The notes beneath the pieces are model-generated. The model was not told where the DNA came from and ran no database searches. It saw only the letters and a list, made by a program, of their open reading frames with translations. Below are positions 41,241 to 45,265 of a DNA stretch of 64,000 bases, piece by piece. Position numbers and translations under genes: made by a program. Source of the stretch: Ligula intestinalis (lineage: Eukaryota > Platyhelminthes > Cestoda > Diphyllobothriidea > Diphyllobothriidae); contig JAYGXS010000002.1 in the NCBI GenBank assembly GCA_036362985.1, forward strand, positions 87,742,331 through 87,806,330, given 5' to 3'. How positions within the stretch are numbered: position 1 is the stretch's first letter; each line of letters opens with the position of its first letter.

Positions 41241-41250
41241 NNNNNNNNNN

Positions 41251-41297
<47 letters not shown>

Positions 41298-44200
41298 GTC
41301 CCTATGAATGTCAGTTGTGCATGAAAAAAGAACATATGAACCGGTCTTCGAGAAAAAGTCTCGTCAAATACAGAAGCCGCAGGCGCTGGGGGATGAAGGA
41401 TATGTTAGGCATAAGGGAGACACTCAAACGTTATCAATCAAAACATTGTTGGTTATCGTCATGCCACTGAGTGCCAAGCAGAAGAATTGATTTGGGAGTT
41501 TTTTTTAAACAAATTTGCAGGGCAATGTTTATGGAGTGAACTAAGGTCACACCTGTTCGCGGCAATTAGGGGAAAGTTTTATAAATGGCCTGGGTGAGTT
41601 CAGGGTAAAACGTAGAGTCATCCATAATTCTGAAGCATGAAGCTTCCCACCCCAAAGTAACCAACACTAACGAACAAGCCGTCGCCCAAAACTATACAGG
41701 GTAAGAATTTGGACTACAGAGCGTCTTTGAAGCCAAAATATTCGAGAAAACAGTGCACATTGACAATTCATTGTGTCTTCCTTATTTGTAATACAGGGAC
41801 TAATGCATGACAAGGATGCAGTGTTGACTCAACGACTGCAGAGCACTTCGTTGATTCTTATACTGTAGCTTAAGTCGTTCGGGTGCTGTGATAGCCGAAT
41901 GTGATATAATAAGCAAGTGGAAACAACGCAAAACTACTGCTGAACCTTACCTAGCGTTTAAAGAGAGGCCTAAGGCATTTTACTCTTGTACTTCTATTTA
42001 GGAACTCCTATCTAGCATCCCTATCTAGACCCAAGTGTGATTGAATTCACGACGCGAGGTGGGGCGCTTGTAGCTTAGCGGTTAGAGCATAGACCTCCGG
42101 CAACGGTCTTCTCTGATGCGCGGGTTCAAATCCCGACTAACGCCTAGAGTTTTTTTCACAATTGGGTCAACTCAAGTTAAGCAAATCTGCCAATCCTCTT
42201 AATAATCCTTTAGATCGGTTGTCTGTTCGCATCCCTACTCAGCTATTTAATCTGGCCCGTTAACTCATAAATAAATAGCAGACCCGCATTTTTAAGCGGT
42301 AAACCTCAAGCTGAAGAACAGTCATCTAACTCAAGATTCAAACTGCCGTGGCATAATAAAATGGCTACTAAATTAAACGGGCCGAACAAAATTCTACTGA
42401 CATACTCTAGAGCATAATCGAATGGTTTAACGAACTATAACTAATGCTAACACTAGCAAAATGACCTTTTATTAACAAAGCATTTTTTACGCTGTTATCT
42501 AGGCTATCAGCGAACCAACCTATGCATATAGCGAACAGCGAAAAACAATTTAGGGGAGATCGCATGGAATATTAAAAACAGTAATGCGAATTTCGCGAAG
42601 GTTTGAACATGCACGTTAAGTTGCATTTACTTAAATTTACCATGGTTGACTAATGCATTAGTAGTGAAATTGTTTACCTCCATTGTGTGAGTCTTTCCAC
42701 TAGACGTTTGACCGTAGACAAAAATTGTTCCGTTGTAACCATTTATGACTGAATCGACGATGGGCCTTCCAATGACGTCAAAGGCGACTTCTTGGGAAAC
42801 CTGATTCAGGACTGCGTCGAAGCCATATGTTTTGCCCTAAACATTTCAAAAGCGACTATTAGATGGCCTGCAATGAATGAAAAATCCATCGGGCATCACA
42901 GCCGGTCTTGCCACATGAAAGTCAAAATGGTTGCATAAAAATAGCAACTGGAACCTGGAGGAGTCCAACAAGCAAGAAACCCGCTGATATACCATATAGT
43001 CATTAGTTGTTTTGACCCTCTTGACGAACGTTTCCCCCAGATGTGAACTCTTCCCAAACAGCCTTTGGTTTTGCATATTTTTTTCGAATCAAGGTTGTCG
43101 ATTGGCCAGTTTAGTTGCCACTGACAACATAAATTGCAGACACGACCGATGGCTTGGTGTCGGTCAAAAATTAGAGCAACGTTGGTCAGCCTTCACCAAA
43201 GCACATGCAGCTTGCGTGCCCAATTAGTTGTTTGCTGAGCATTTCTTCACTTACTTCTACAATAAAGGCTACGCTCTGCACTTTTTCACTCTGACGTGCA
43301 AATTGAGCCCCACGCTAGTCGATTAATTTGCCCTAAAAAGTTTTTTTTTGGGAACTCAAGCGCGGTCCACCGACATAGTTTAGTTTGCTTTTGGCACTGC
43401 ATAATCCGTTTAGTAGACTCATCATCTGGAGCTGTGACATTTTATCAAAAACTTACCACCCGAAATGTTAATCTTCCGAATTCAAGTTACTTTTTTCTCT
43501 AACACCTGCATTTTTAGATAGAGAAGCTAGCTCATGCTACATCTGTTTGCTGACGAAACGTTCACTTCATCTCCAAGTGGTCACTCATACTTATTCCAGG
43601 TTAGAAGGAGACGATGCAATCGCCGGAACAATACCTACGGTAGTGTTGTCGGCTGGATAAAATGACAGAATCTTGCGGCTTAAATTCAATCTCCCACTTC
43701 TTCACACTTGCTGAGACCAGCTACAGCACATTCATATGCAAACGCATGGCCAACTATTGCTCCATTCAATACTTTCCGCTCCACTTCGAAGGCAATGGCT
43801 TATGATCTGCACGGATGACAAGTTTTTTGGTCTATCCGCGTCGAACACCATGCCTCAGGGCATCGCACATTTTAAATCTCCCAGTTTACTTGAAAGCATG
43901 CATCACATCAGCAATAAGCGGAATAACAAGGGCGACACGCTATACAGGTGTGCTATCTCCAACCTGTCACCGACTTCCGAGTTAGATCTCTCAGCCATGA
44001 CCACTTAATCATGCCATGCCAAGCACGTAACTGACAAACATCTGTCCAGCCTCAGCTTCCGGTTTTAACTCCCTAGCCTGGCAATGACATCATGTTCCAC
44101 TACAAAATAACTTCGCAGTGTCCATCAGTTCTCTCATCTTCACATCTACCGATCTTCTCTTTTCACAAGTTGCTTAAGCCAAGCAGTCCAGTCACGGACA

Positions 44201-45265
44201 AGCAGGTGCCTACAGATTATTACGTCTAAGGATGCATTAAGAGTTGAAGGCATGGACACACTTTTGTTCATATTGCCTACACAGAGATGTTCTCGGTCAT
44301 AACGAGAGCAGAATGCTGAGGTTTGGGTCCACTACTTCAACTACTTTTGCTAAATGTGCATTTGTAGTTATTATGTTCTATGGGACATTAATTCCCCGGT
44401 TAGTGGCAATCTTTTGCTATTTTAGGTCAGAATCGGCATCGCCGAAGAGAAAAAAGGTGAAAGTCTAGTAAATTGAAGCCTTACTGTCTTTGAAGTGAAG
44501 GAAACGAAATCCTTTTATCAACTGAAGCAACGATGAAACTCCTGCCCACTTTCCGGAGATATTATTATAAATTACGTTATCATTAAGCAAGCACCTTTCG
44601 GCTGTCTTTATTTCCAATCTTTATAATTTTTTAGCATCTCTATTTATTATTGATACATAACTATCCTATTTGTGTGACGTCGAGAAATGCGCTCAATTAC
44701 CAGTTAGCCGTGAGATGTGTGCGATTACTGCAAATTTTGTTTCGCTAGCAACTTTTAAATTACTTGTGTGCGTTTCAATTTTACCTTTTTGTTGGTCTCT
44801 TGTCAAAATATACTTGCGGAGACATTCACTTCGAAGACACAAAATGGGAATTCCTACTGTATTTGAGCAAACTCTCTCAGAAGGTAGGTATACAGTTACT
44901 CATTAACAGTTTTTATGACCACCGATCAGTAAGCAGAATAATCCAAACAAGGGAGTTAATTTGAAAACCATAAAGTATATGGCTTTACGTATTGTTTTAC
45001 CTTTACCTAAAACAAGGATACAATAGCTAGCAAATAACCTTATCATCGAAGCTAATAATAAGTAGATGGATGATCTGAAATGTAATTGGATTCAAAATAC
45101 TGCTATTAAAAGACTTGATTCTAATGAGCATCTTGTGTTCTGTTCACTTACCCCAACCGCTATATAATTTGGGCCAGGAAAGGAGACACATACGCCACTA
45201 TTCTTGCTCTTCTCGATTTTATTTAATGGGCGGATCCTACAAACAACGCGTATGCTCTCGGCCAT
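1813..45265 (-). CDS. KIF5: Kinesin-1 heavy chain gene, 13 coding exons, 3' end off the left edge
   Basis: Kinesin-1 heavy chain is the ATP-driven plus-end microtubule motor that hauls vesicles, mitochondria and mRNPs as a dimer with kinesin light chains. I joined 13 minus-strand exons with GT-AG borders and consistent phases; they give 821 residues without a stop. Visible motifs are the beta-1 strand and CRIRPLN (residues 9-15), P-loop GQTSSGKT (80-87), switch [10 protein letters not shown] (193-201), switch II DLAGSE (226-231), [13 protein letters not shown] (269-281), a run of seven prolines (398-404), heptad-rich stalk (about 424-800) and [16 protein letters not shown] (800-815), which is typical of kinesin-1 stalks near the light-chain region. 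Known heavy chains are about 960 residues, so the C-terminal tail with its regulatory IAK-type motif is missing and should lie left of position 1. Between-exon DNA is dominated by transposons. Family identity is secure; the exact splice sites are read by eye. Confidence 0.95.
2036..3116. other. Intron 12, left part, no gene identified
   Basis: AT-rich up to about 2460, then a less AT-rich part (2460-3110) that could be a retroelement end; I found no diagnostic termini or coding similarity. Confidence 0.35.
3117..3126. other. Assembly gap (10 N)
   Basis: Ten Ns mark a scaffold join or unresolved sequence. A fragment of repeat family B begins exactly after the gap, so the repeat probably caused it. 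Confidence 0.99.
3127..3245 (+). repeat. Family B long-TIR element, terminal-arm fragment
   Basis: GTCATGACGG through CCGATTAGCGAAAGGGTATC to ATGTTGCATAATCC matches the right arm of the complete family B copies at 5.3-6.8 and 20.6-23.5 kb. Only the outer arm remains. Confidence 0.65.
3246..3941. other. Intron 12, right part, repeat fragments only
   Basis: Near 3385-3470 there is a weak match (TTTTTATGGGAATATAATCC, TTTCAGCGCATTTGCCGTGA) to the direct repeats at 39.5 and 40.1 kb. No gene is seen. Confidence 0.4.
3942..4222 (-). CDS. KIF5: Kinesin-1 exon 12 (residues 654-746 plus split codon)
   Basis: This 281-bp exon starts [20 protein letters not shown] and ends [19 protein letters not shown], a long coiled coil similar to the [20 protein letters not shown] and LSRLRDEIEEKQK segments of kinesin-1. 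It ends in phase 2 (GA), completed as E747. Acceptor CTGCAG, donor GTAAGT. Confidence 0.92.
4223..5280. other. Intron 11, no gene seen
   Basis: AT-rich intronic DNA; I see no open frame with recognisable similarity and no clear repeat boundary. Confidence 0.45.
5281..6783. mobile_element. Family B long-TIR element, copy 1, interrupted
   Basis: The left arm (from TTAGTACAGTAGTCGCCGAA) is the inverted complement of the right arm ending GATCTTTGGTGACTAATGTA. Both contain the ATGTCGACATAT and CTTAAGTAGTATGCC type segments. The centre (TTAAACAGGATGGACACAGT) matches the copy at 29.1-30.1 kb. A Penelope fragment (5990-6476) has inserted in the right half; without it the element is about 1.0 kb. No coding capacity, so it is non-autonomous. 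Confidence 0.8.
5990..6476 (-). mobile_element. 5'-truncated Penelope-like element (family A) with 9-bp target duplication
   Basis: The minus strand encodes [36 protein letters not shown] and [10 protein letters not shown], the middle of the GIY-YIG endonuclease found at fuller length at 61.1-61.9 kb. The piece is flanked by CAAACAATT at 5981-5989 and again at 6477-6485, and the host repeat resumes directly after it. It begins inside the endonuclease domain, so it is severely 5' truncated. Confidence 0.8.
6784..7617. other. Intron 11, no gene seen
   Basis: No recognisable coding or repeat content; a short CG-alternating run lies near 7382. Confidence 0.4.
7618..9238 (-). mobile_element. Penelope-like element family B, inverted unit 1, with 11-bp target duplication
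   Basis: The unit is bounded by CAATATTTTAT at 7618-7628 and 9228-9238. From about 8700 down to 7629 the minus strand carries the reverse-transcriptase thumb and connector ([31 protein letters not shown]) and then the GIY-YIG endonuclease ([20 protein letters not shown]). From about 8726 to 9227 the plus strand repeats the endonuclease end and the C-rich 3' region in opposite orientation, giving a long inverted repeat. Frameshifts and stops break the ORF, so it is a dead copy. Penelope elements are known for such inverted arrangements. Confidence 0.85.
8020..8705 (-). pseudogene. Penelope reverse transcriptase C-terminus plus GIY-YIG endonuclease, broken
   Basis: Read on the minus strand from 8705: [20 protein letters not shown], then [20 protein letters not shown] (thumb), a stop, [20 protein letters not shown] (linker), then [19 protein letters not shown] with the YIG motif intact, then a frameshift into RINEH-like and [13 protein letters not shown] sequence. 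The family normally nicks DNA with the endonuclease and primes reverse transcription from the nick. Confidence 0.8.
9239..10845. other. Intron 11, right end, no gene seen
   Basis: Mostly AT-rich; a C-run segment near 10446-10470. The ORFs here (91, 106 and 74 codons) show no domain I recognise and no splice-site support. Confidence 0.4.
10846..11070 (-). CDS. KIF5: Kinesin-1 exon 11 (residues 579-653, stalk)
   Basis: The exon encodes [20 protein letters not shown], then a hydrophilic [20 protein letters not shown] insert that breaks the coil, then [10 protein letters not shown]. It corresponds roughly to the EEEF..ARLYISKMKSEVK part of fly and human chains but is divergent, so orthology is inferred mainly from position and phase. 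Acceptor TTTCAG; donor GTAAGT at 10845, with GTGAAA a possible in-frame alternative four codons earlier. Confidence 0.85.
11311..11436 (+). repeat. Direct repeat, first copy (about 125 bp)
   Basis: Shares ATTCTCTATACCCTG, GGTCCACGACCGCTTATTCG and TTCCAACACTCACGAA with 12346-12470. The distance and length resemble short LTRs, but the ends are not TG...CA and no coding region lies between them. Confidence 0.7.
12346..12470 (+). repeat. Direct repeat, second copy
   Basis: Second member of the pair described at 11311-11436, roughly 85-90 percent alike by eye, same orientation, 1035 bp downstream. Confidence 0.7.
13564..14326 (+). mobile_element. Penelope-like element family B, compact unit 2, with 11-bp target duplication
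   Basis: CAACCATACTT occurs at 13564-13574 and 14316-14326. The 741-bp unit begins with about 60 bp that are the inverted complement of the family B 3' end (TTGCATTCCGAGATGATATG), then a complete GIY-YIG endonuclease ORF, then the C-rich 3' region ending CTTTTCATC. There is no reverse transcriptase, so it depends on a full element or is a truncated copy. Confidence 0.85.
13649..13963 (+). CDS. GIY-YIG endonuclease domain of a Penelope-like element
   Basis: This uninterrupted 104-codon frame reads [34 protein letters not shown], then [18 protein letters not shown] and [12 protein letters not shown] and ends [20 protein letters not shown] nucleases cleave DNA with a conserved GIY...YIG core, an arginine and a glutamate; here the second motif is HIG instead of YIG, an unusual change given that unit 1 keeps YIG. 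The cysteine cluster CAGCPC resembles the zinc-binding insertion typical of Penelope endonucleases. The ATG at 13649 is simply the first in frame and may not be a real start. Probably not expressed as a host gene. Confidence 0.75.
   Translation: MGKLSNVVYRIPCAGCPCVHIGQTGRRLETRINEHKSAVRLRSHLSLVFAHSIECDHRFNWDATDAIAMANTRQAREFLKAWRSNPARINRHVELDSHYSGFRA
14345..16202 (+). mobile_element. Decayed Helitron with recognisable 3' terminus
   Basis: Coding relics of the Helitron Rep/helicase polyprotein are followed by a 3' end made of a GC-rich hairpin (GAAGCCGGGCTTC, 16171-16183) and CTAG at 16199-16202, with T as the next base, as expected for insertion between A and T. The 5' TC end was not located; 14345 is where coding similarity begins. 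Confidence 0.8.
14540..16054 (+). pseudogene. Helitron Rep/PIF1-type helicase pseudogene
   Basis: Helitrons move by rolling circle using a Rep nuclease fused to a PIF1-like helicase. Here [20 protein letters not shown] and ARVFQLKLK (helitron-like N domain) are followed by a frameshift, then [31 protein letters not shown] and DGYPLYRRR. After an internal deletion that removes helicase motif I comes [20 protein letters not shown] and [13 protein letters not shown] (Walker B region), another break at 15341, and a long frame ending [15 protein letters not shown] and SHGQLYVA (motifs V/VI). The rolling-circle tyrosines are not visible. Non-functional. Confidence 0.85.
16203..16714. other. Intron 10, right end, no gene seen
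   Basis: A 96-codon plus frame (16228-16518) shows no recognisable domain. Otherwise AT-rich. Confidence 0.4.
16715..17002 (-). CDS. KIF5: Kinesin-1 exon 10 (residues 483-578, stalk)
   Basis: This 288-bp exon encodes coiled coil: [40 protein letters not shown] and [20 protein letters not shown]. It aligns with the VLQALEELAVNYDQK and LLLKDLGEIG portions of other heavy chains. Acceptor TCGCAG, donor GTTAGG (weaker than the others). Confidence 0.93.
17300..17840 (+). repeat. Pyrimidine-rich block, possible Penelope 3' region
   Basis: Strongly C- and T-rich on the plus strand with proline/serine-coding frames on that strand, like the C-rich 3' regions of the Penelope units at 8.9-9.1, 14.0-14.2 and 35.5 kb. 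No endonuclease sequence is recognisable upstream, so the assignment is tentative. Confidence 0.3.
19270..19620 (+). other. Unassigned 116-codon open frame
   Basis: Starts [18 protein letters not shown] and ends ISDSGTC. It has no motif I recognise, no repeats and no splice context. In AT-rich intronic DNA a frame of this length can arise by chance. Confidence 0.12.
20324..20500 (-). CDS. KIF5: Kinesin-1 exon 9 (residues 424-482, stalk)
   Basis: The exon encodes [20 protein letters not shown] and onward to SKQLSSIQ, a charged heptad-patterned coiled coil matching the ..SLYRQLDDKDDE.. start of the kinesin-1 stalk. It is 177 bp, phase 0 to 0. A pyrimidine-rich acceptor precedes it, and a transposon (family B) ends only about 60 bp beyond the acceptor. 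Confidence 0.93.
20746..22284 (+). mobile_element. Mariner element with DD37D transposase, copy 1
   Basis: The ends are CAGGGTGCCCCACAAAAACC and, inverted, GGTTTTTCGTGGGGCATCCTG, flanked by TA at 20744-20745 and 22285-22286. Length 1539 bp. The single transposase frame is broken (see its entry), so the copy is dead. Confidence 0.93.
21023..22156 (+). pseudogene. Mariner DD37D transposase, disrupted
   Basis: Cut-and-paste transposase. The N-terminal part has two helix-turn-helix regions ([40 protein letters not shown]). The catalytic triad is read as [14 protein letters not shown] and SPDLNVMD; 37 residues separate the second and third aspartates, the spacing of the DD37D (maT) group. After FSD come TAA, a serine codon and TGA, splitting the frame at 21510. 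The glutamate and tryptophan codons expected there have become stops. The remainder runs open to the stop after HFERYL. Confidence 0.9.
22777..23301. mobile_element. Solo LTR with 5-bp target duplication
   Basis: A 515-bp block (22782-23296) starts TGTTAGGAGGGCCC and ends GGGTTATAACA, giving TG...CA ends with TGTTA/TAACA terminal inverted repeats. It is flanked on both sides by CTACT (22777-22781 and 23297-23301). It is GC-rich compared with its surroundings and carries no protein-coding gene, as expected when recombination between two LTRs deletes the retrotransposon interior. The surrounding family B repeat is intact across the site. Confidence 0.85.
23471..24009. other. Intron 8, no gene seen
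   Basis: No recognisable coding or repeat content in this stretch. Confidence 0.4.
24010..24165 (+). repeat. Family B arm fragment, copy 5
   Basis: AAAAAGCCGGCATCCTATCG, CAATGTCGATAAGCGACTGC and the following bases match the right arm of family B. It runs directly into MITE A copy 2 and the junction is repeated at 26805-27015. Confidence 0.65.
24166..24745 (-). mobile_element. MITE family A, copy 2
   Basis: Inverted ends: GTCTCATATACCCCTAGTTC on the left; GGGGTTAATGAGGTGCAC and ACTGTTGCC on the right. The interior contains AACGGTAAGTTGGACCTCAG and ATCAACAACATTTCTTAATA, the reverse of copies 1 and 4. About 580 bp, non-coding; its right end is about 80 bp from kinesin exon 8. Confidence 0.78.
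24828..25295 (-). CDS. KIF5: Kinesin-1 exon 8 (residues 268-423, end of motor, neck)
   Basis: The longest exon (468 bp) encodes [40 protein letters not shown] and the neck linker region [20 protein letters not shown], then the start of the neck coil. After WFTPDKYG it runs into an alanine- and serine-rich stretch with seven consecutive prolines (398-404), presumably a flexible hinge. It has noticeably higher GC than its surroundings. Acceptor GTTTAG, donor GTGAGT. Confidence 0.96.
25296..26199. other. Intron 7, left end, no gene seen
   Basis: AT-rich intronic DNA followed by a purine-rich GGGGG-containing part near 26050-26190 that may be a Penelope 3' tail. Confidence 0.4.
26200..26540 (-). 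mobile_element. Penelope-like element relic, family D endonuclease end
   Basis: The minus strand reads [20 protein letters not shown], a stop, then [20 protein letters not shown]. This matches the end of Penelope GIY-YIG endonucleases (HA.ETGH.FDF.GA..., AWYS.PNAINRH.DL..AY). Stops interrupt the frame. Confidence 0.7.
26805..27015 (-). repeat. Partial MITE A (copy 3) plus family B arm, duplicate of 24.1-24.3 kb
   Basis: CGACTGCGTAAAAAATCTTT through GTTTGAGGAAATAGGATAGG repeats 24087-24312 nearly base for base, including the family B/MITE A junction. The right half of the MITE is missing because a Penelope fragment follows directly at about 27016. Confidence 0.75.
27016..27565 (+). mobile_element. 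Penelope-like element relic, family A
   Basis: The plus strand reads LVDSGHWVDTN, a stop, [35 protein letters not shown] and [14 protein letters not shown], the C-terminal endonuclease region also present at 61 and 60.3 kb. Its tail contains CTGATGATGGATTGCTGAAA. Degenerate. Confidence 0.7.
27566..29132. other. Intron 7, middle, no gene identified
   Basis: A C-rich stretch at 27950-28230 resembles Penelope 3' regions. Open frames of 60-128 codons here lack recognisable domains. Confidence 0.35.
29133..30148. mobile_element. Family B long-TIR element, copy 3, complete
   Basis: The arms are inverted complements over roughly 380 bp (for example GAATTCGGAAATGAGTTTTC at 29178 against GAAAACTCATTTCAGAATTC at 30086) around a centre of about 255 bp (ACAATTGTGAGGTGTTCATT, TTAAACAGGATGTACCCAGT). 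No coding capacity. This is the reference copy for recognising the disrupted ones. Confidence 0.85.
30149..31039. other. Intron 7, no gene seen
   Basis: AT-rich intronic DNA with a minor TATC run near 30517; nothing assignable. Confidence 0.4.
31040..31700 (-). mobile_element. 3' end of a non-LTR retrotransposon (reverse transcriptase C-terminus)
   Basis: The minus-strand frame reads [40 protein letters not shown], then [20 protein letters not shown] and [18 protein letters not shown] before the stop at 31139. The ..LPR...LAQLRSG... and C..C....H...HLF.C.......DLW..P.E.A.F segments are the usual end of Jockey/CR1-like ORF2 proteins in flatworms. The rest of the element is absent; about 100 bp of likely 3' UTR follow. 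Clearly more GC-rich than the intron. Confidence 0.75.
31701..32316. other. Intron 7, unassigned GC-richer stretch
   Basis: It holds frames of 86 (minus) and 126 (plus) codons without recognisable domains. It may be an upstream piece of the retrotransposon at 31.1 kb, but I cannot show it. Confidence 0.3.
32317..32891 (+). mobile_element. MITE family A, copy 4
   Basis: Left end GATAACAGTAGCTTATGTAG, right end GGGGTATATGAATAGGGCTA then TTCTTTTGCC. The interior GTCGTCTACTTCAACTTATC and CAACTTACCGTTCTGGAGTT is collinear with copy 1. About 575 bp. The flanking 8-mers do not match. Confidence 0.77.
32892..34215. other. Intron 7, right end; one SINE-like B box, otherwise nothing
   Basis: Around 33560-33645 a tRNA-like stretch with B box GGGTTTGAATCAC may be a SINE relic. 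No coding region is recognised. Confidence 0.35.
34216..34445 (-). CDS. KIF5: Kinesin-1 exon 7 (residues 191-267, switch I and II)
   Basis: The 230-bp exon carries switch I ([13 protein letters not shown]), the [10 protein letters not shown] switch II strand, then [15 protein letters not shown] and [15 protein letters not shown], the relay helix region. All catalytic residues expected in a working ATPase (serines of SSRSH, D and G of DLAGSE) are present. Acceptor CACCAG, donor GTAAGT in phase 0. Confidence 0.97.
34703..35731. mobile_element. Penelope-like family A, inverted head-to-head unit
   Basis: 34710-35113 (minus) and 35380-35724 (plus) are inverted copies of the same endonuclease end plus C-rich 3' region: GTCCCTGGGTCAGCGTTTGC on the plus strand at 35379 against its complement near 35087-35105, and AGCCCCGAGCTTGGCATGGCC against 35001-35019. 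The plus arm reads [17 protein letters not shown] and [19 protein letters not shown] occurs at both outer ends (34703-34709, 35725-35731) and may be the target duplication. All frames are broken. Confidence 0.72.
35732..36720. other. Intron 6, one unassigned 128-codon frame
   Basis: AT-rich to 36100, then a GC-richer stretch holding the frame listed separately at 36229-36615. No other content recognised. Confidence 0.35.
36229..36615 (-). other. Unassigned 128-codon open frame
   Basis: Begins [20 protein letters not shown] and ends [18 protein letters not shown] content is higher than the surrounding intron, which fits a transposon remnant better than random intron. I recognise no domain and no splice sites that would tie it to the kinesin frame. 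Confidence 0.2.
36721..37283 (-). mobile_element. MITE family A, copy 5
   Basis: Ends GGCAAAGTTAGTTTAGGTAT on the left and, inverted, GACTTTTGTTGCC on the right; subterminal GGCACCTCATATTCCCCTAG and GGACTAGGGGTATATGAGGT. It is flanked by AACATGAA and AACATGTG, six of eight bases matching, which supports an 8-bp target duplication. 563 bp, orientation as copy 2. Confidence 0.8.
37284..37696. other. Intron 6, right end, no gene seen
   Basis: AT-rich intronic DNA next to the exon 6 donor. Confidence 0.45.
37697..37784 (-). CDS. KIF5: Kinesin-1 exon 6 (residues 162-190 plus split codon)
   Basis: The exon reads [20 protein letters not shown] then KMNRHVSFT, the conserved T.R.V.S..+...L..GK.NR.V..T region leading into switch I. 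It ends with one base (A) that joins AT of exon 7 to make N191. Acceptor GCTCAG, donor GTAATT. Confidence 0.96.
37855..37910 (-). CDS. KIF5: Kinesin-1 exon 5 (residues 143-161)
   Basis: This 56-bp exon gives [19 protein letters not shown], matching the L..HEDKN..PYVKG segment of kinesin-1. The acceptor is TTAAAAG, which is weak in pyrimidines, but phase and protein similarity fix it. The donor is GTAACC. Confidence 0.93.
37954..38002 (-). CDS. KIF5: Kinesin-1 exon 4 (residues 127-142 plus split codon)
   Basis: This 49-bp exon encodes [16 protein letters not shown], the conserved VSY.EIY..KI.DLL strand-helix of the motor. It ends with one base of a codon completed as proline in exon 5. It lies between introns of 45 and 43 bp. 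Confidence 0.95.
38048..38152 (-). CDS. KIF5: Kinesin-1 exon 3 (residues 92-126)
   Basis: The exon encodes [20 protein letters not shown] followed by [15 protein letters not shown]. The MGIIPR motif after the P-loop helix is conserved in kinesin-1. It is 105 bp, phase 0 to 0, with acceptor CTCCAG and donor GTGAGA. Confidence 0.96.
38605..39235 (+). mobile_element. Penelope-like element relic, family A, with short inverted head
   Basis: The plus strand from 38715 reads [60 protein letters not shown] and [10 protein letters not shown] (GIY-YIG endonuclease C-terminal half, 146 open codons) and then a C-rich tail ending GTCGTCTGAATTCTCTGAAG. The preceding 38605-38690 is the same [12 protein letters not shown] region in inverted orientation. 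The catalytic GIY...YIG core is missing. Confidence 0.78.
39309..39427 (+). repeat. Trinucleotide microsatellite CTC / CAT / ACC
   Basis: Consecutive arrays of CTC, then CAT with one CTC interruption, then CCA. On the minus strand it reads as runs of E, M or D codons, which explains the low-complexity frames there. Confidence 0.95.
39490..39612 (+). repeat. Direct repeat unit 1
   Basis: Shares ACTGCGCCCCCACATTTAGC, ATTTGCTATGGGAACGCAAC and CACGCGGCCCGTTTAGGG with the units at 40060-40135 and 40136-40262. Confidence 0.7.
40060..40262 (+). repeat. Direct repeat units 2 and 3, tandem
   Basis: Unit 2 (40060-40135) has ATTTGTTATGGGAACGCAAC and TCTCATGCCCTGATCCAACC; unit 3 (40136-40262) has ACTACGCCCCCAGTGTTTAG, ATTTGTTATGGGAGCGCAAC and CACGCGGTCCGTTTAGGG. 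They are diverged tandem copies of the unit at 39490; function unknown. Confidence 0.7.
40555..40720 (+). mobile_element. Penelope-like element relic, family C
   Basis: The plus strand reads [19 protein letters not shown] and later [11 protein letters not shown], matching the family C endonuclease at 61.9 kb (FKFDEAEILARGDNRVSLE, TIWRPHTVY). Very short and degraded. Confidence 0.6.
41167..41297 (+). repeat. TCA trinucleotide microsatellite containing an assembly gap
   Basis: ATC/TCA array interrupted by ten Ns at 41241-41250. The true length is unknown. Confidence 0.95.
41241..41250. other. Assembly gap (10 N) inside the TCA array
   Basis: The array continues in the same register on both sides, so the gap is a collapsed or unresolved microsatellite. 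Confidence 0.99.
42031..42200 (+). repeat. tRNA-derived SINE, best preserved copy
   Basis: The head folds as a tRNA: A box TAGCTTAGCGGTTAGAGC, anticodon loop region CCGGCAA (GGC would read alanine) and B box GGGTTCAAATCCCG. The 5' GGGCG can pair with CGCCT near 42140. The non-tRNA tail AGAGTTTTTTTCACAATTGG, GTCAACTCAAGTTAAG is shared with 47115-47225 and 507-670, so I call a SINE and not a functional tRNA gene. It lies in intron 2. Confidence 0.72.
42201..42677. other. Intron 2, right end, no gene seen
   Basis: AT-rich intronic DNA preceding the exon 2 donor. Confidence 0.45.
42678..42836 (-). CDS. KIF5: Kinesin-1 exon 2 (residues 39-91, P-loop)
   Basis: This exon begins [12 protein letters not shown] and ends [15 protein letters not shown]. 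It carries the nucleotide-binding P-loop GQTSSGKT, identical in spacing to other kinesin-1 motors, and the YGFD segment before helix alpha-1. It is 159 bp, phase 0 at both ends, with acceptor TTTAG and donor GTAAAC. Confidence 0.96.
42837..45151. other. Intron 1, no supported gene
   Basis: A 90-codon plus frame at 43736-44008 has no recognisable domain. No repeat family seen elsewhere in the window is obvious here, which makes this the cleanest long intron of the gene. Confidence 0.4.
45152..45265 (-). CDS. KIF5: Kinesin-1 exon 1 (residues 1-38, start codon)
   Basis: The exon starts at the ATG at 45265-45263 and reads [15 protein letters not shown], the beta-1 strand and first conserved loop of every kinesin motor, followed by [10 protein letters not shown]. 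The donor is GTAAGT at 45151 in phase 0. I chose this ATG because it sits at the usual distance before the CR.RPLN motif. The frame is open for about 30 codons upstream without another ATG, so a spliced N-terminal extension is not excluded; TTGCAG ends one base before the ATG and could serve as an acceptor. Confidence 0.93.

Larger units (their letters stand above)
39236..42030. other. Intron 2, repeats only
   Basis: This stretch holds trinucleotide arrays, three direct repeats, a Penelope family C relic and an assembly gap, each listed separately. No host coding sequence is recognised. Confidence 0.5.

Noticed and set aside
42058..42146. Functional tRNA-Ala gene
   Set aside because: The acceptor and T stems have mismatches and the same tRNA-unrelated tail is present in two other copies, so a SINE explains it better.
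42846..43076. Minus frame ending [11 protein letters not shown] just before kinesin exon 2, resembling CR.RPLN
   Set aside because: A stop follows before the exon and the true beta-1 strand ([12 protein letters not shown]) is found at 45152-45265 with matching phase.
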